Origin: Candidatus Sumerlaeota bacterium
Lineage (GTDB): Bacteria; Sumerlaeota; Sumerlaeia; MWCT01; JAGHBZ01
Direction: 5' to 3'
NCBI GenBank assembly: GCA_021160705.1
Contig: JAGHBZ010000194.1
Span: 1-16,471, forward strand
DNA length: 16,471 nucleotides
The notes beneath the pieces were generated by a model, which worked only from the letters and a program-made list of their open reading frames with translations, searched no databases and was not told the origin of the DNA. The first letter of the stretch is position 1; every line of letters starts with the position of its first letter. The position numbers and the translations under genes are program-made. Below, in pieces: positions 1 through 7,078 of the stretch.

Positions 1-2
1 AT

Positions 3-758
3 CATTCCGACTCTCTAATACATCTTTTAAAACACTTCGGCTCAGAGGACATAGGCGTGGTATGCGGCGAGTTACGGTATGTAGACCCGGATACCACCTC
101 TGGTGAAGCAGAAGGAATTTACTGGAGATACGAGCAGTGGTTAAAGCATTTAGAGAGCCGCCTAAATACATTGATTGGCGCAAATGGTGCAATATATGCC
201 CTTCGTAAAAAAGAGTATGTAACGATGGACGTGGACTTATTTGATGACCTGATGCAACCAATACTAATCTATGTGAAATATGGCAAAAAAACAATCTATG
301 AACCTAATGCCCTGGGATTTGAGAAACCAGCAGAAACATTTACAAAAGAGTATAGAAGGAAAATTAGAAATGTCACTAACGCATTTTATAGTCTTATTAA
401 GACCGCCAGAGACTGGATTAAAAAGCCGGTGTTTGCTTTTCAAATCATATCTCATAAAATCCTTCGCTGGCTGGTACCGATTTTTTTAATTTTGCTATTC
501 GCCTCTAACTTAGCAATTGTCCTCACTCAGGGCGCAAATGCCGGCACCGGGTACATAGCCCTGCTTATTTGCCAGATAGTATTCTATCTGGTGGCGGTAC
601 GGGGCTTTTACCAACACAGAAAAGGCGAGACCAGATTAAGCAGGATTGAGGGGATAATTTTTTACTTCTGTATGGTGAACGCCGCAGCACTGCTCGCTAT
701 ATGGAACCTCATCCGTGGCAAACACTACATCACCTGGCAACCCCATCGCTCCCAGTGA
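3..758 (+). CDS. Membrane-bound GT2 family glycosyltransferase, C-terminal part (5' end outside window)
   Basis: The frame is open from the left edge, so the true start lies upstream; the GTG at 57 is internal. The 251 visible codons show the second half of a processive-type GT2 synthase. There is a strand ending in IGVVCGELRY, then IYWRYEQWLKHLES, the acceptor-site GANGAIYALRK, a DLFDDL motif with the likely general-base Asp pair, and EYRRKIRN in the place where cellulose-synthase relatives carry QxxRW. Three hydrophobic segments follow (WLVPIFLILL, YIALLICQIVFYL, IIFYFCMVNAAALLAIW), which would anchor the enzyme in the inner membrane with a cytosolic catalytic domain. Known relatives transfer sugars from nucleotide-sugar donors to growing polysaccharide or to lipid acceptors. 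The donor and product cannot be read from this fragment. The gene to its right lies 145 bases away and is unlikely to be functionally linked. Confidence 0.9.
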   Translation, partial: HSDSLIHLLKHFGSEDIGVVCGELRYVDPDTTSGEAEGIYWRYEQWLKHLESRLNTLIGANGAIYALRKKEYVTMDVDLFDDLMQPILIYVKYGKKTIYEPNALGFEKPAETFTKEYRRKIRNVTNAFYSLIKTARDWIKKPVFAFQIISHKILRWLVPIFLILLFASNLAIVLTQGANAGTGYIALLICQIVFYLVAVRGFYQHRKGETRLSRIEGIIFYFCMVNAAALLAIWNLIRGKHYITWQPHRSQ

Positions 759-786
759 CTCTTCCAGTTTAGAATCGGCGAAATGA

Positions 787-866
787 CTAATTTCAGTCAA
801 ATTAGGCAACTTATTATTCTGTATAGGAAAAATTTTTCTTTTTTTTGTGGGTGGGGGAGGGGTAGG
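787..866 (+). other. AT-rich hairpin followed by T-tract and G-rich tract in intergenic gap
   Basis: Between the GT2 stop and the next start there is a perfect 7-bp stem, CTAATTT at 787-793 with AAATTAG at 799-805. It is followed by a T-rich stretch at 833-846 interrupted once by C, and then by G runs at 849-851, 853-857, 859-862 and 865-866. The hairpin is too far from the T-tract to be a standard intrinsic terminator. The G runs lie in the presumed leader of the next gene and could form a G-quadruplex in mRNA. Function is unknown. Confidence 0.3.
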
Positions 867-903
867 ATGAGATTTCAGTTTTGTGGAGGTGGAGGTCTGG
901 AAT

Positions 904-2061
904 ATGACGCATGCATATACGCCTGGACTTAAGGTGTCGCAAAGAACCCGAATAGAGAAAGAGCGTATCCTTCCTTTAAAAGGACAGGTGCTTGTGGAGA
1001 AGGGTGCACTGGTAAAGGCGGAGGATGTAGTAGCCAGAACACTGCTTCCCGGAAACATAAAACCTGTGAATGTAGCACATCTGCTTGGTGTGGAGCCCCA
1101 GGAGGTGCCGCGTTATATGCTTGTCAAGGAAGGCGATGAAGTAAAGGAGTCTCAGCTCATCGCTCAATCAAAGGGTTTTCTTGGGTTATTCAAATCTGAG
1201 GTGAAGGCGCCGGTGACCGGTACAGTGGAGAGTATCTCGAATATTACGGGACAGGTGATGTTGCGCGAGCCACCCCATCCAGTGGAAATCAAGGCTTACA
1301 TCACGGGGTATGTGAGCGAGGTCATCCCAGATGAAGGAGTACGAATTGTCTCAGTGGGTTCATTTATTCAGGGTATTCTCGGAGTTGGTGGCGAACGATT
1401 TGGTACTATTAAGGTGCTCGTGGCTGAGCCAGAGAAAATGGCAGAGATTTCGCAGTTAAATGAAGAACATCGTGGCACAATAATCGTTGCTGGTAAAAAG
1501 ATTGACCACGCCTTCTATCAGCGATGTCAGGAGCTGGAGATTAATGGGGTGGTGGTGGGCAGTGTAGACGATATGGACCTCAAACGCCTGCTTGGGTATG
1601 AGCTGGGTGTTGCCATTACTGGAAAAGAAGAAGTGAATACCACGCTCATCATTACGGAGGGGTTCGGAGACTTACCCATAGCTGAGCGTACGTTTGAGTT
1701 GCTCAAGGCGTGTGAGGGACGATTTGCTTCAATCAACGGAGCTACGCAGATACGAGCAGGGGTAATGCGACCTGAGATTATTGTTGCGGACATTGAGTTT
1801 CTGGAGAAACATAGTCTCGCAGAAATTGAGCAATGGAGATTTGAGGAGACTTCAGAAGTAGACCAGGGACTTTTAGAGATAGGTACCCGAGTGCGAATCA
1901 TTCGCGAACCCCATTTTGGCAGGATTGGTGAGGTCGTTGACCTGCCCCCTGAGTTGCAGGAGATAGAGACCGGCGCAAAAGTCAGAGTATTAACCGTCAA
2001 ACTCTCTGATGGCACACGATTTACCCTGCCCCGTGCCAATGTGGAACTTATAGAAGAATAA
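904..2061 (+). CDS. Protein of unknown function with biotinyl/lipoyl-like barrel-sandwich repeats and a C-terminal KOW-like domain
   Basis: I chose the ATG at 904 (385 residues) over the in-frame GTG at 883, because GGAGG at 891-895 sits 8 bases before the ATG while the GTG has no such site. Residues about 20-45 and 74-112 look like two barrel-sandwich hybrid segments: V-x-KG-x-V-x-x-x-D/Q-x-(V/L)-x-(A) patterns, then APVTGTVESI. This fold occurs in biotin and lipoyl carriers, RnfC N-termini and RNA polymerase. Residues about 165-300 alternate beta and alpha (TIKVLVAE, GTIIVAGKKI, INGVVVGSV, TTLIITEGFGD). The C-terminus from residue 328 (TRVRIIREPHFGRIGEVVDLP) is KOW-like, with the usual R-V-x-I, G-x-x-G-x-V pattern; KOW modules commonly bind RNA or ribosomal and RNA-polymerase partners. 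There is no biotinylation-type Met-Lys-Met, no signal peptide and no membrane segment, so it is probably cytosolic. I do not recognise the family, and a function is not claimed. nfo begins 55 bases downstream. Confidence 0.85.
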   Translation: MTHAYTPGLKVSQRTRIEKERILPLKGQVLVEKGALVKAEDVVARTLLPGNIKPVNVAHLLGVEPQEVPRYMLVKEGDEVKESQLIAQSKGFLGLFKSEVKAPVTGTVESISNITGQVMLREPPHPVEIKAYITGYVSEVIPDEGVRIVSVGSFIQGILGVGGERFGTIKVLVAEPEKMAEISQLNEEHRGTIIVAGKKIDHAFYQRCQELEINGVVVGSVDDMDLKRLLGYELGVAITGKEEVNTTLIITEGFGDLPIAERTFELLKACEGRFASINGATQIRAGVMRPEIIVADIEFLEKHSLAEIEQWRFEETSEVDQGLLEIGTRVRIIREPHFGRIGEVVDLPPELQEIETGAKVRVLTVKLSDGTRFTLPRANVELIEE

Positions 2062-2116
2062 AGCGAGATTCTTTGCCGGAGAACCGTCCATTACGAGTGG
2101 AATACCGTTTTAAGCG

Positions 2117-2971
2117 ATGCCGTATCTTGGTGCACATATGTCCATTGCCGGGGGAGTCAGTCGTGCACTGCTCCGGGGCGCGGAGATTAAATGCGAGGTA
2201 GTCCAGCTCTTTGTGAAAAATAATGTCCAGTGGCGTACCCCGCCGCTTAGCGAACAGGAGGTCGCCCGATTCAGGAGAGTATTGCGGACATCTTCAGTGC
2301 GAATGGCGTTTGCGCACGCCTGTTATCTTATCAATCTTGCGTCGCCTGATGATACCATATTTTTGCGTTCCCGAGCGTGTTTGCTGGAGGAATATACCCG
2401 GTGTGTAAGGCTTGGATTACCGTATATTATATTTCATCCGGGAAGCCATCGTGGAGCAGGGGTAGAATTTGGGATACAGCGTGTTGCCACTGGACTGGAC
2501 TGGATATTGAGCAGGCGTCGGGGTGCAAAAGTAAAAATCCTTCTTGAGACCACTGCGGGTCAGGGCAATAGCATTGGCTTTTGCTTTGAGCAGTTAGCGG
2601 AGATTATACGCCGTTGCAGGTTTAAAAATCGTCTGGGAGTCTGCCTTGATACCTGCCACATTTTCTCTGCTGGGTATGATATAAGAACCATTGACACATA
2701 TAAGAAGACTATGAGACAATTAGATAAGGTTATTGGATTAGAAAATCTCCACGTCATTCACTTAAATGACTCAAAGGGAGCATTAGGTTCTCGGCTTGAT
2801 AGACATACACACATAGGAAAGGGTCAGCTGGGAATTACTCCATTTCGGCTACTCCTCAATGACCACAGATTTATTCATCTTCCAATGGTGATTGAGACAC
2901 CTAAAGAAGATGGCGTTCGAATGGACATTGAAAATCTTGCACTACTTCGGAGACTTCTCAGAAAGAAGTGA
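2117..2971 (+). CDS. nfo: Endonuclease IV (AP endonuclease)
   Basis: This enzyme cleaves the phosphodiester bond 5' of abasic sites in base-excision repair and removes 3' blocking groups, using three metal ions in a TIM barrel. The 284-residue length is standard. All nine family metal ligands can be placed: His67, His107, Glu144, Asp178, His181, His215, Asp228, His230 and Glu260. They sit in recognisable motifs: FAHACYLINLAS, IFHPGSH, LLETTAGQG, CLDTCHIFSAGYD, VIHLNDSK, DRHTHIGKG and VIETP. The start fits the conserved family N-terminus (YLGAHMSIAGG). The region before it (ACCGTTTTAAGCG) has no clear Shine-Dalgarno sequence, so translation may depend on the upstream gene, whose stop is 55 bases away. 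The enzyme acts in the cytosol. Identification is secure. Confidence 0.97.
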   Translation: MPYLGAHMSIAGGVSRALLRGAEIKCEVVQLFVKNNVQWRTPPLSEQEVARFRRVLRTSSVRMAFAHACYLINLASPDDTIFLRSRACLLEEYTRCVRLGLPYIIFHPGSHRGAGVEFGIQRVATGLDWILSRRRGAKVKILLETTAGQGNSIGFCFEQLAEIIRRCRFKNRLGVCLDTCHIFSAGYDIRTIDTYKKTMRQLDKVIGLENLHVIHLNDSKGALGSRLDRHTHIGKGQLGITPFRLLLNDHRFIHLPMVIETPKEDGVRMDIENLALLRRLLRKK

Positions 2972-3213
2972 GCAAGTAGAGAGTTTGTGGGGTCGCGGGA
3001 TACGAACTCAGAAAAAAATATCCCATACTGTACTTGAAAAAATAAGGCTTACCTCTCGGAGAGAAAAAAGTAAGAGAAATTACCCTTAGTTCAGATAGTT
3101 CAGAAATGGGAAGGCAATCTAAAGTTAAGGAAAGCGCTGAGAAATAAAAAGAATTCAGCATTTTGGTAATAAAACTTTTAATTATACCTGAGTGAAGGAA
3201 AGGAGGGATAAGT
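2972..3213. other. Intergenic region before the pseudopilin gene
   Basis: These 242 bases contain no credible gene. The only structures I see are a weak hairpin (GGGATA at 2997-3002 with TATCCC at 3019-3024, 16-base loop), a small palindrome CTCTCGGAGAG, and the strong ribosome site AGGAGG at 3201-3206. A separate promoter for the pseudopilin must lie here, but no hexamer pair with good spacing stands out. Confidence 0.4.
3201..3206 (+). promoter_or_regulatory. Strong Shine-Dalgarno site of the pseudopilin gene
   Basis: AGGAGG lies 7 bases before the ATG at 3214. It is among the best ribosome sites in the window, which fits an abundant structural or secreted product. Confidence 0.8.
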
Positions 3214-3828
3214 ATGAAAAAGAAAGGATTTACCTTAATTGAACTGCTGATTGTGGTTGCAATTATAGCGATTCTGGCGGCGATAGCCGTGCCGAACTTC
3301 CTTGAAGCACAGGTTCGCTCTAAAGTTTCAAGGACAAAGGCTGATATGCGCTCTCTCGCTACTGCTATTGAATCTTACGCAGTGGATAATAATAAGTATC
3401 CACCTGACATTGAAAATGGCTGGCCCTGGTATATAACTCGCGTATTGTCAACGCCAATTGCGTATATCACGTCTACTGTTCTTTACGACCCCTTCAGGAA
3501 ACACCTTCTTGCTCGCGGTTCAACTTATTGGGGACGATATCGATTTGTGAATTATAGGGCAAACATTGAAGGATGGGGTGGTCTTGGTCCGAACTATCCT
3601 GGCTGGCGTCCTGCATCCCCATCACCTTCCGACCCAATGTGGCAAGAAGGTATGTTGAAATACGGTGCTTGGAAACTGAATTCCGCTGGACCTGATAAGA
3701 CCGCAAGCTATAATCCACCTTTTGGGTTCATAACCGATGAAATTATCTATGACCCCACTAATGGCACGGTTTCGCGTGGCGACATCGTCCGAAGCCAGCG
3801 AGAATCAAATGTTTTAACTGGAGGATAA
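3214..3828 (+). CDS. Type IV pilin-like / type II secretion pseudopilin (prepilin)
   Basis: The first residues MKKKG|FTLIELLIVVAIIAILAAIAVP form a classic class III prepilin leader. Prepilin peptidase would cut after Gly5 and methylate Phe6; the mature Glu5 (residue 10) is present, followed by a hydrophobic helix to about residue 27. The next stretch, PNFLEAQVRSKVSRTKADMRSLATAIESYAVDNNKYPPD, matches GspG/PilA-like pseudopilins. The rest, to residue 204, is a soluble, aromatic- and proline-rich C-terminal domain (for example GWGGLGPNYPGW and NSAGPDKT, the last resembling GspG-like tails). It would be embedded in the inner membrane and assembled into a pilus or secretion pseudopilus, or act as a surface protein. 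No other pilus or secretion gene is nearby, so it is an orphan with its own strong ribosome site and terminator, implying high, independent expression. This general type is often multi-copy in some environmental phyla. Confidence 0.92.
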   Translation: MKKKGFTLIELLIVVAIIAILAAIAVPNFLEAQVRSKVSRTKADMRSLATAIESYAVDNNKYPPDIENGWPWYITRVLSTPIAYITSTVLYDPFRKHLLARGSTYWGRYRFVNYRANIEGWGGLGPNYPGWRPASPSPSDPMWQEGMLKYGAWKLNSAGPDKTASYNPPFGFITDEIIYDPTNGTVSRGDIVRSQRESNVLTGG

Positions 3829-3863
3829 GTGTCGACAAAATAAATACTGTGAGGATAAGGATT

Positions 3864-3897
3864 AAACGGGCGTCCAGAAAGTGGATGCCCGTTTTTT
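3864..3897 (+). terminator. Intrinsic terminator, probably shared by convergent genes
   Basis: The stem AAACGGGCGTCC (3864-3875) pairs with GGATGCCCGTTT (3883-3894) over 12 pairs, one of them G-U, with a 7-base loop and a T run from 3892 to 3897. It ends the pseudopilin transcript. The convergent GT-C gene stops at 3901, so the same hairpin may also slow minus-strand transcription, although the T run on that side is short (TTTAAT). Confidence 0.93.
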
Positions 3898-3900
3898 ATT

Positions 3901-5541
3901 TTATATTCGCCAGCGGTGGATGAACTCCTGTGTGTTCAGTCCCAGATAGAGAATTTCGGGAGCGGGCTGCTGATGTCCCTGAAGGAGGTCTTTGCGGGCA
4001 AAGACGAGGTATTCTGTCCTGTCCAGTTCATTTTTGGCACGCAGAATATAGAGGAGGGTATATCTCTGTCTGAATTTAGGGTCGTGGGCTGTCTGCTTAA
4101 ACTGAGGCAAATAAGGTTCACCATTTAACCCATACCATACCACGTAATCGGGGTTGCGTCGGAGCAGTAATTGAGTGGAATACCCGGAGTGTGCAATCTC
4201 AGTGTCCATCAACCCAAGCAAATCAATGATGTGATGACCTGAGTAGTAGCCGAGTTGCCCCATCTGGTCAGCGGCGAGCAATGCGTTGTGTGGGATATTC
4301 TGGTTCAGCCACCGCCCGACTTCTGCACCCAGCCATACCGGGGGCTCCAGATACCACTCCCAGCGTTGTTTGAAGTCCCGGTGTTTCAGGAAATCAATGG
4401 TTCGGCAATGAAGGCGTGAACGTGGCATATCAAGGTTGTTGTAAGTGTAAAAATTAAGCCCCAGCAAGATGATGATACACGCTGAGACGAGAAGGCGTGC
4501 TCTCCCTCCAGCCCGGCGCGTGTACGCATAAGCACACAGGAAACTCAGCAATACTATAAAAAATGGTACTGACGGGACATAATGACGAAACGGAGCAGCC
4601 AGGATATATCCTATTCCCAGCGTATAGAGCAGAACCGTTACAGGAAGAGCAAGCAGAAATAGCAGACGCCATCGCAGACGAAAATCTCGTTCATAAAAAA
4701 GAATTACTACTGAGCCAGCCACTGCAATCACCGGGAGAAATGACCAGGATTTTATAAATTGCCAGAGTAATCCTGTGCTTGGATTATAATAAAAATTTAA
4801 TTTACTCACTTTAGCATACACTGTATTGGGTAACCAGTAGCCAAAATACAGGCGACGCCATATCAGAAACCCGCCAAAAAGGACAAAGATTGGCACAACA
4901 AATTTGAGTAGCTGGTTGTAGTGAAGGGAAGCATTCGTCTTTGACTGCCATATCATCAGCCAGATGAGAAATAAGAGAGCGACGCCTGCATAAAATATGC
5001 CTTCAGGTCGGGTCAGCGCAACTGCAGAAAACCCCAGCCCCGCAGGTATCCATTTCTGTTCAGCAAACAACCAGCCTGCCATCACCAGCAACATCGCATA
5101 AAAACAGGTCTCCAGTCCCCGGTCAGCGTGATAATGGAGCATTGGATTGAAAAATATAAAAAGCGCTGGCAGGACAAGAACTAATGACGGGAGTCGCAGA
5201 TAGCGTCTTTCAGCCAACGCTCTGAGAAGTGAGCGGAGAAGTAATGTGCAGAAAATCATTAACCCTGAGTTTGCACCTGCTGCCAGAACTTTGGAGACCG
5301 TTAGAACATCCAGCCCCAGCAGACGAAACACTACAAGTATCATCAGCCAGAGAAAATTGGAGAACCCCTCCACTCGTTCACCCGGATTATAGACAAGCCC
5401 CTCTCCCCTTGCCACATTTTCTACGTACCGAAACGTTATGAAGGCATCCTCGCCTATATGATTATACACCACCACAGAATAGGGGAAATTTAATATCGCC
5501 AGGAGGATGATTATTAGCCAGACTTGTTTACTTTTTTGCAT
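3901..5541 (-). CDS. GT-C fold polytopic membrane glycosyltransferase (AftB/PMT-like)
   Basis: This 546-residue protein has roughly ten hydrophobic segments and no soluble catalytic GT-A or GT-B domain, typical of GT-C enzymes that use polyprenyl-phosphate sugars on the outer face of the membrane. After the first membrane helix comes GEDAFITFRYVENVARGEGLVYNPGERVEGFSN, with the acidic pair Glu31-Asp32 in the first external loop where GT-C catalytic acids sit. The pattern (E/D)DA-x-I-x-x-RY...G-x-G-x-x-x-NPGE-R-V-E-G is the one I associate with AftB-like and related GT39-like proteins. The C-terminal 130 residues are less hydrophobic and would be periplasmic. The gene starts 11 bases after the ComEA-like gene, with no obvious Shine-Dalgarno site, so it is probably translated from the same transcript. 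Substrate unknown; surface glycan or glycoprotein modification is an inference. Confidence 0.88.
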   Translation of the reverse strand: MQKSKQVWLIIILLAILNFPYSVVVYNHIGEDAFITFRYVENVARGEGLVYNPGERVEGFSNFLWLMILVVFRLLGLDVLTVSKVLAAGANSGLMIFCTLLLRSLLRALAERRYLRLPSLVLVLPALFIFFNPMLHYHADRGLETCFYAMLLVMAGWLFAEQKWIPAGLGFSAVALTRPEGIFYAGVALLFLIWLMIWQSKTNASLHYNQLLKFVVPIFVLFGGFLIWRRLYFGYWLPNTVYAKVSKLNFYYNPSTGLLWQFIKSWSFLPVIAVAGSVVILFYERDFRLRWRLLFLLALPVTVLLYTLGIGYILAAPFRHYVPSVPFFIVLLSFLCAYAYTRRAGGRARLLVSACIIILLGLNFYTYNNLDMPRSRLHCRTIDFLKHRDFKQRWEWYLEPPVWLGAEVGRWLNQNIPHNALLAADQMGQLGYYSGHHIIDLLGLMDTEIAHSGYSTQLLLRRNPDYVVWYGLNGEPYLPQFKQTAHDPKFRQRYTLLYILRAKNELDRTEYLVFARKDLLQGHQQPAPEILYLGLNTQEFIHRWRI

Positions 5542-5552
5542 AGAGAGCGCAC

Positions 5553-6281
5553 TTAACGGACGGTAATCCGATGTTTATTTTGCAAGAACTTCTTTTCGCT
5601 TACACCCTGAACTTTCATAATATCTTCAGGTCTTTCAAATTTGCCGTATTTTTTGCGATACTCAATAATTCTTAAAGCAATTGCCTCGTTAACTCCCTCA
5701 AGCCGGCAGAGTTCGTCTAATGTAGCGGTATTTATATTCACTTTTGGTGCTGATTCAGGAGGTTGAGTTTGCAAGGTGTTTTGAGTACGTGCTGAAGGTG
5801 GAGCTTTCTGCAATCCGGTAGGCTGTACGTAAAATCGTGTCTTTATTAATTCAAATGTCTTTTTGCCGACCATTGGTGCATCCTTAACCTGCTCAAGCAA
5901 CCGAAATCCGCCAATAGAGTCACGATAGTTAAGTATAGCACTTGCTCGTGCTGGACCGATTCCTGGCAGGGCAATGAGGTCTTCTATGGTGGCTGTATTA
6001 AGGTCAATTTTTCCTTTGTATTTGCTTAGTTCTGCACGGCTCTTTTGGGCTGTTTCCTGCCCGAAACGCGACCATCCTGCTCGAGACGAGTATTTATCGG
6101 ACACACCCTGAATTAAGCCCTGCCCGGACAAGGCGTTTGTGTTCGTGGTTTTCTCTCTATCAATGTATATCACGTCTTTTTCTCTGTGTTTCTGGATATA
6201 TCTCACGCCAAGCCCTATAACAATCACTATTATTAACCCCAGAAGAACACGTTGTTCCTGTTTTGTCAGACCGCTGAACAC
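5553..6281 (-). CDS. ComEA-like protein with N-terminal membrane anchor and two helix-hairpin-helix domains
   Basis: The 242-residue protein starts at GTG; an in-frame TAA lies five codons upstream and there is no other early start. Residues about 12-27 form one membrane helix. A Ser/Gln/Lys-rich linker leads to a first ComEA-type (HhH)2 domain at about 91-150 (KIDLNTATIEDLIALPGIGPARASAILNYR), then a Pro/Gln-rich linker and a second domain at about 181-240 (KVNINTATLDELCRLEGVNEAIALRIIEYR). ComEA binds double-stranded DNA outside the cytoplasmic membrane during transformation uptake. The first copy has the canonical GIG hairpin; the second has EGVNE and probably binds DNA weakly. Most ComEA proteins carry one domain, so this is a tandem version. 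No comEC, pilus motor or other competence gene is here; the partner is a GT-C enzyme, so a role in DNA uptake is only an inference. Confidence 0.88.
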   Translation of the reverse strand: MFSGLTKQEQRVLLGLIIVIVIGLGVRYIQKHREKDVIYIDREKTTNTNALSGQGLIQGVSDKYSSRAGWSRFGQETAQKSRAELSKYKGKIDLNTATIEDLIALPGIGPARASAILNYRDSIGGFRLLEQVKDAPMVGKKTFELIKTRFYVQPTGLQKAPPSARTQNTLQTQPPESAPKVNINTATLDELCRLEGVNEAIALRIIEYRKKYGKFERPEDIMKVQGVSEKKFLQNKHRITVR

Positions 6282-6313
6282 TTTTATCCCGTGTTAATCA
6301 GTTGATTGGCTTT

Positions 6314-6359
6314 AATAAAATGTCCATTTTATTTAAACAGGACTCGCACTTAAAATCAA
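6314..6359 (-). promoter_or_regulatory. Candidate promoter and palindromic operator for the ComEA-like gene
   Basis: On the minus strand TTGATT (6359-6354) and TTAAAT (6336-6331) are separated by exactly 17 bases. A perfect inverted repeat AATAAAATG-TC-CATTTTATT (6314-6333) overlaps the -10 edge and the expected start point, where a dimeric repressor would bind. The start codon is about 33 bases further on. The hexamers are only moderate matches (4 of 6 each). Confidence 0.45.
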
Positions 6360-6469
6360 AACAAACTTTTATCATCTGGGCTGGAATTATGAATTATAAT
6401 TGTCTGGAGAGTATTGCTTAAATAAAGGGAGTCCGAGTCGTCAGGTCGCCGGGTGTGTTCATCAGAGAC

Positions 6470-7030
6470 TCAAGTATTCTTTCTCTTTTCGCCAGATTTG
6501 TCAGAGGAATTCATCCGCCTTGGGGGAAGACCCCTGAACACATCGGCACCAGGCACGGGGTTACCGGCAAGTCGTCGCCAGCCATTAATCTGCCCCACGT
6601 GGGTTAAGGCATCCAATAAAGGTCCGTTAATGATATACCAGAAGGGATACCTCCTGCCTCTGGTGCGGGTCTGGACGGTGCATTGTGCAAGCTCCTTCTC
6701 GGTCATCCCTTTAAGATGTTTGCTCAGGGTTTTCAGGAGTCTAAGGGTCTGGTAGCGGAGTGCGTGAAGCCCGCCGTCGGGTACGTGGGGAAACTTCTCT
6801 TTGCCACCAAAATGCTCGTAAACCCAGATGATTAGACCATAGATGTGATGAAGCAATTCTTCAATGCTCCTGCTATCCGGCGAGGGTCTGAAACTTAACT
6901 CCTCTGGCTTAAGCCCTTCAGTTGCCCAGCGATACCTGAACCCCAACCCATCCACCACCCGCGCCAGTATCGTCCCCGGAGTAATAGATTCAGGGGGAAC
7001 TGGAATCTTGTTATATGGAAGTCTGCTCAT
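6470..7030 (-). CDS. DinB-like four-helix-bundle protein
   Basis: The 186-residue protein has the pattern of the DinB/YfiT superfamily, a metal-binding four-helix bundle. It shows an RW-x-x-x-GL-x-x-x-x-L-x-x-x-P segment (RYRWATEGLKPEELSFRP), the helix SIEELLHHIYGLIIWVYEHF with His61/His62, and the C-terminal DALTHVGQINGWRRLAGNPVPG with Asp140 and His144. The usual family triad is three His; here the third ligand position four residues before His144 is Asp, as in some subfamilies. Known members act in mycothiol- or bacillithiol-dependent transfer reactions or remain uncharacterised; the substrate here is unknown. The tail (about 172-186) is hydrophilic and probably disordered. It begins 48 bases after the leuS stop with no terminator between them, so it is likely cotranscribed with leuS. 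Its ribosome site is weak. Confidence 0.85.
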   Translation of the reverse strand: MSRLPYNKIPVPPESITPGTILARVVDGLGFRYRWATEGLKPEELSFRPSPDSRSIEELLHHIYGLIIWVYEHFGGKEKFPHVPDGGLHALRYQTLRLLKTLSKHLKGMTEKELAQCTVQTRTRGRRYPFWYIINGPLLDALTHVGQINGWRRLAGNPVPGADVFRGLPPRRMNSSDKSGEKRKNT

Positions 7031-7078
7031 TTCTTTTCTTATTTCACTCTTGTTATTTTAATGTCTTGCTTTGTATTT

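Noticed and set aside
883..903. GTG at 883 as the start of the KOW-like gene
   Set aside because: The ribosome site GGAGG at 891-895 lies downstream of it and fits the ATG at 904.
636..1058. Minus-strand 140-codon frame across the gap and the KOW-like gene start
   Set aside because: It is Ser/Thr/Pro-rich shadow sequence, overlaps two well-supported genes, and has no ribosome site or known motif.
6442..6449. CAGGTCGC in the gap between the DinB-like and ComEA-like genes, matching the repeat start
   Set aside because: The match stops after 8 bases; the following GGGTGTG does not form the repeat's palindrome.
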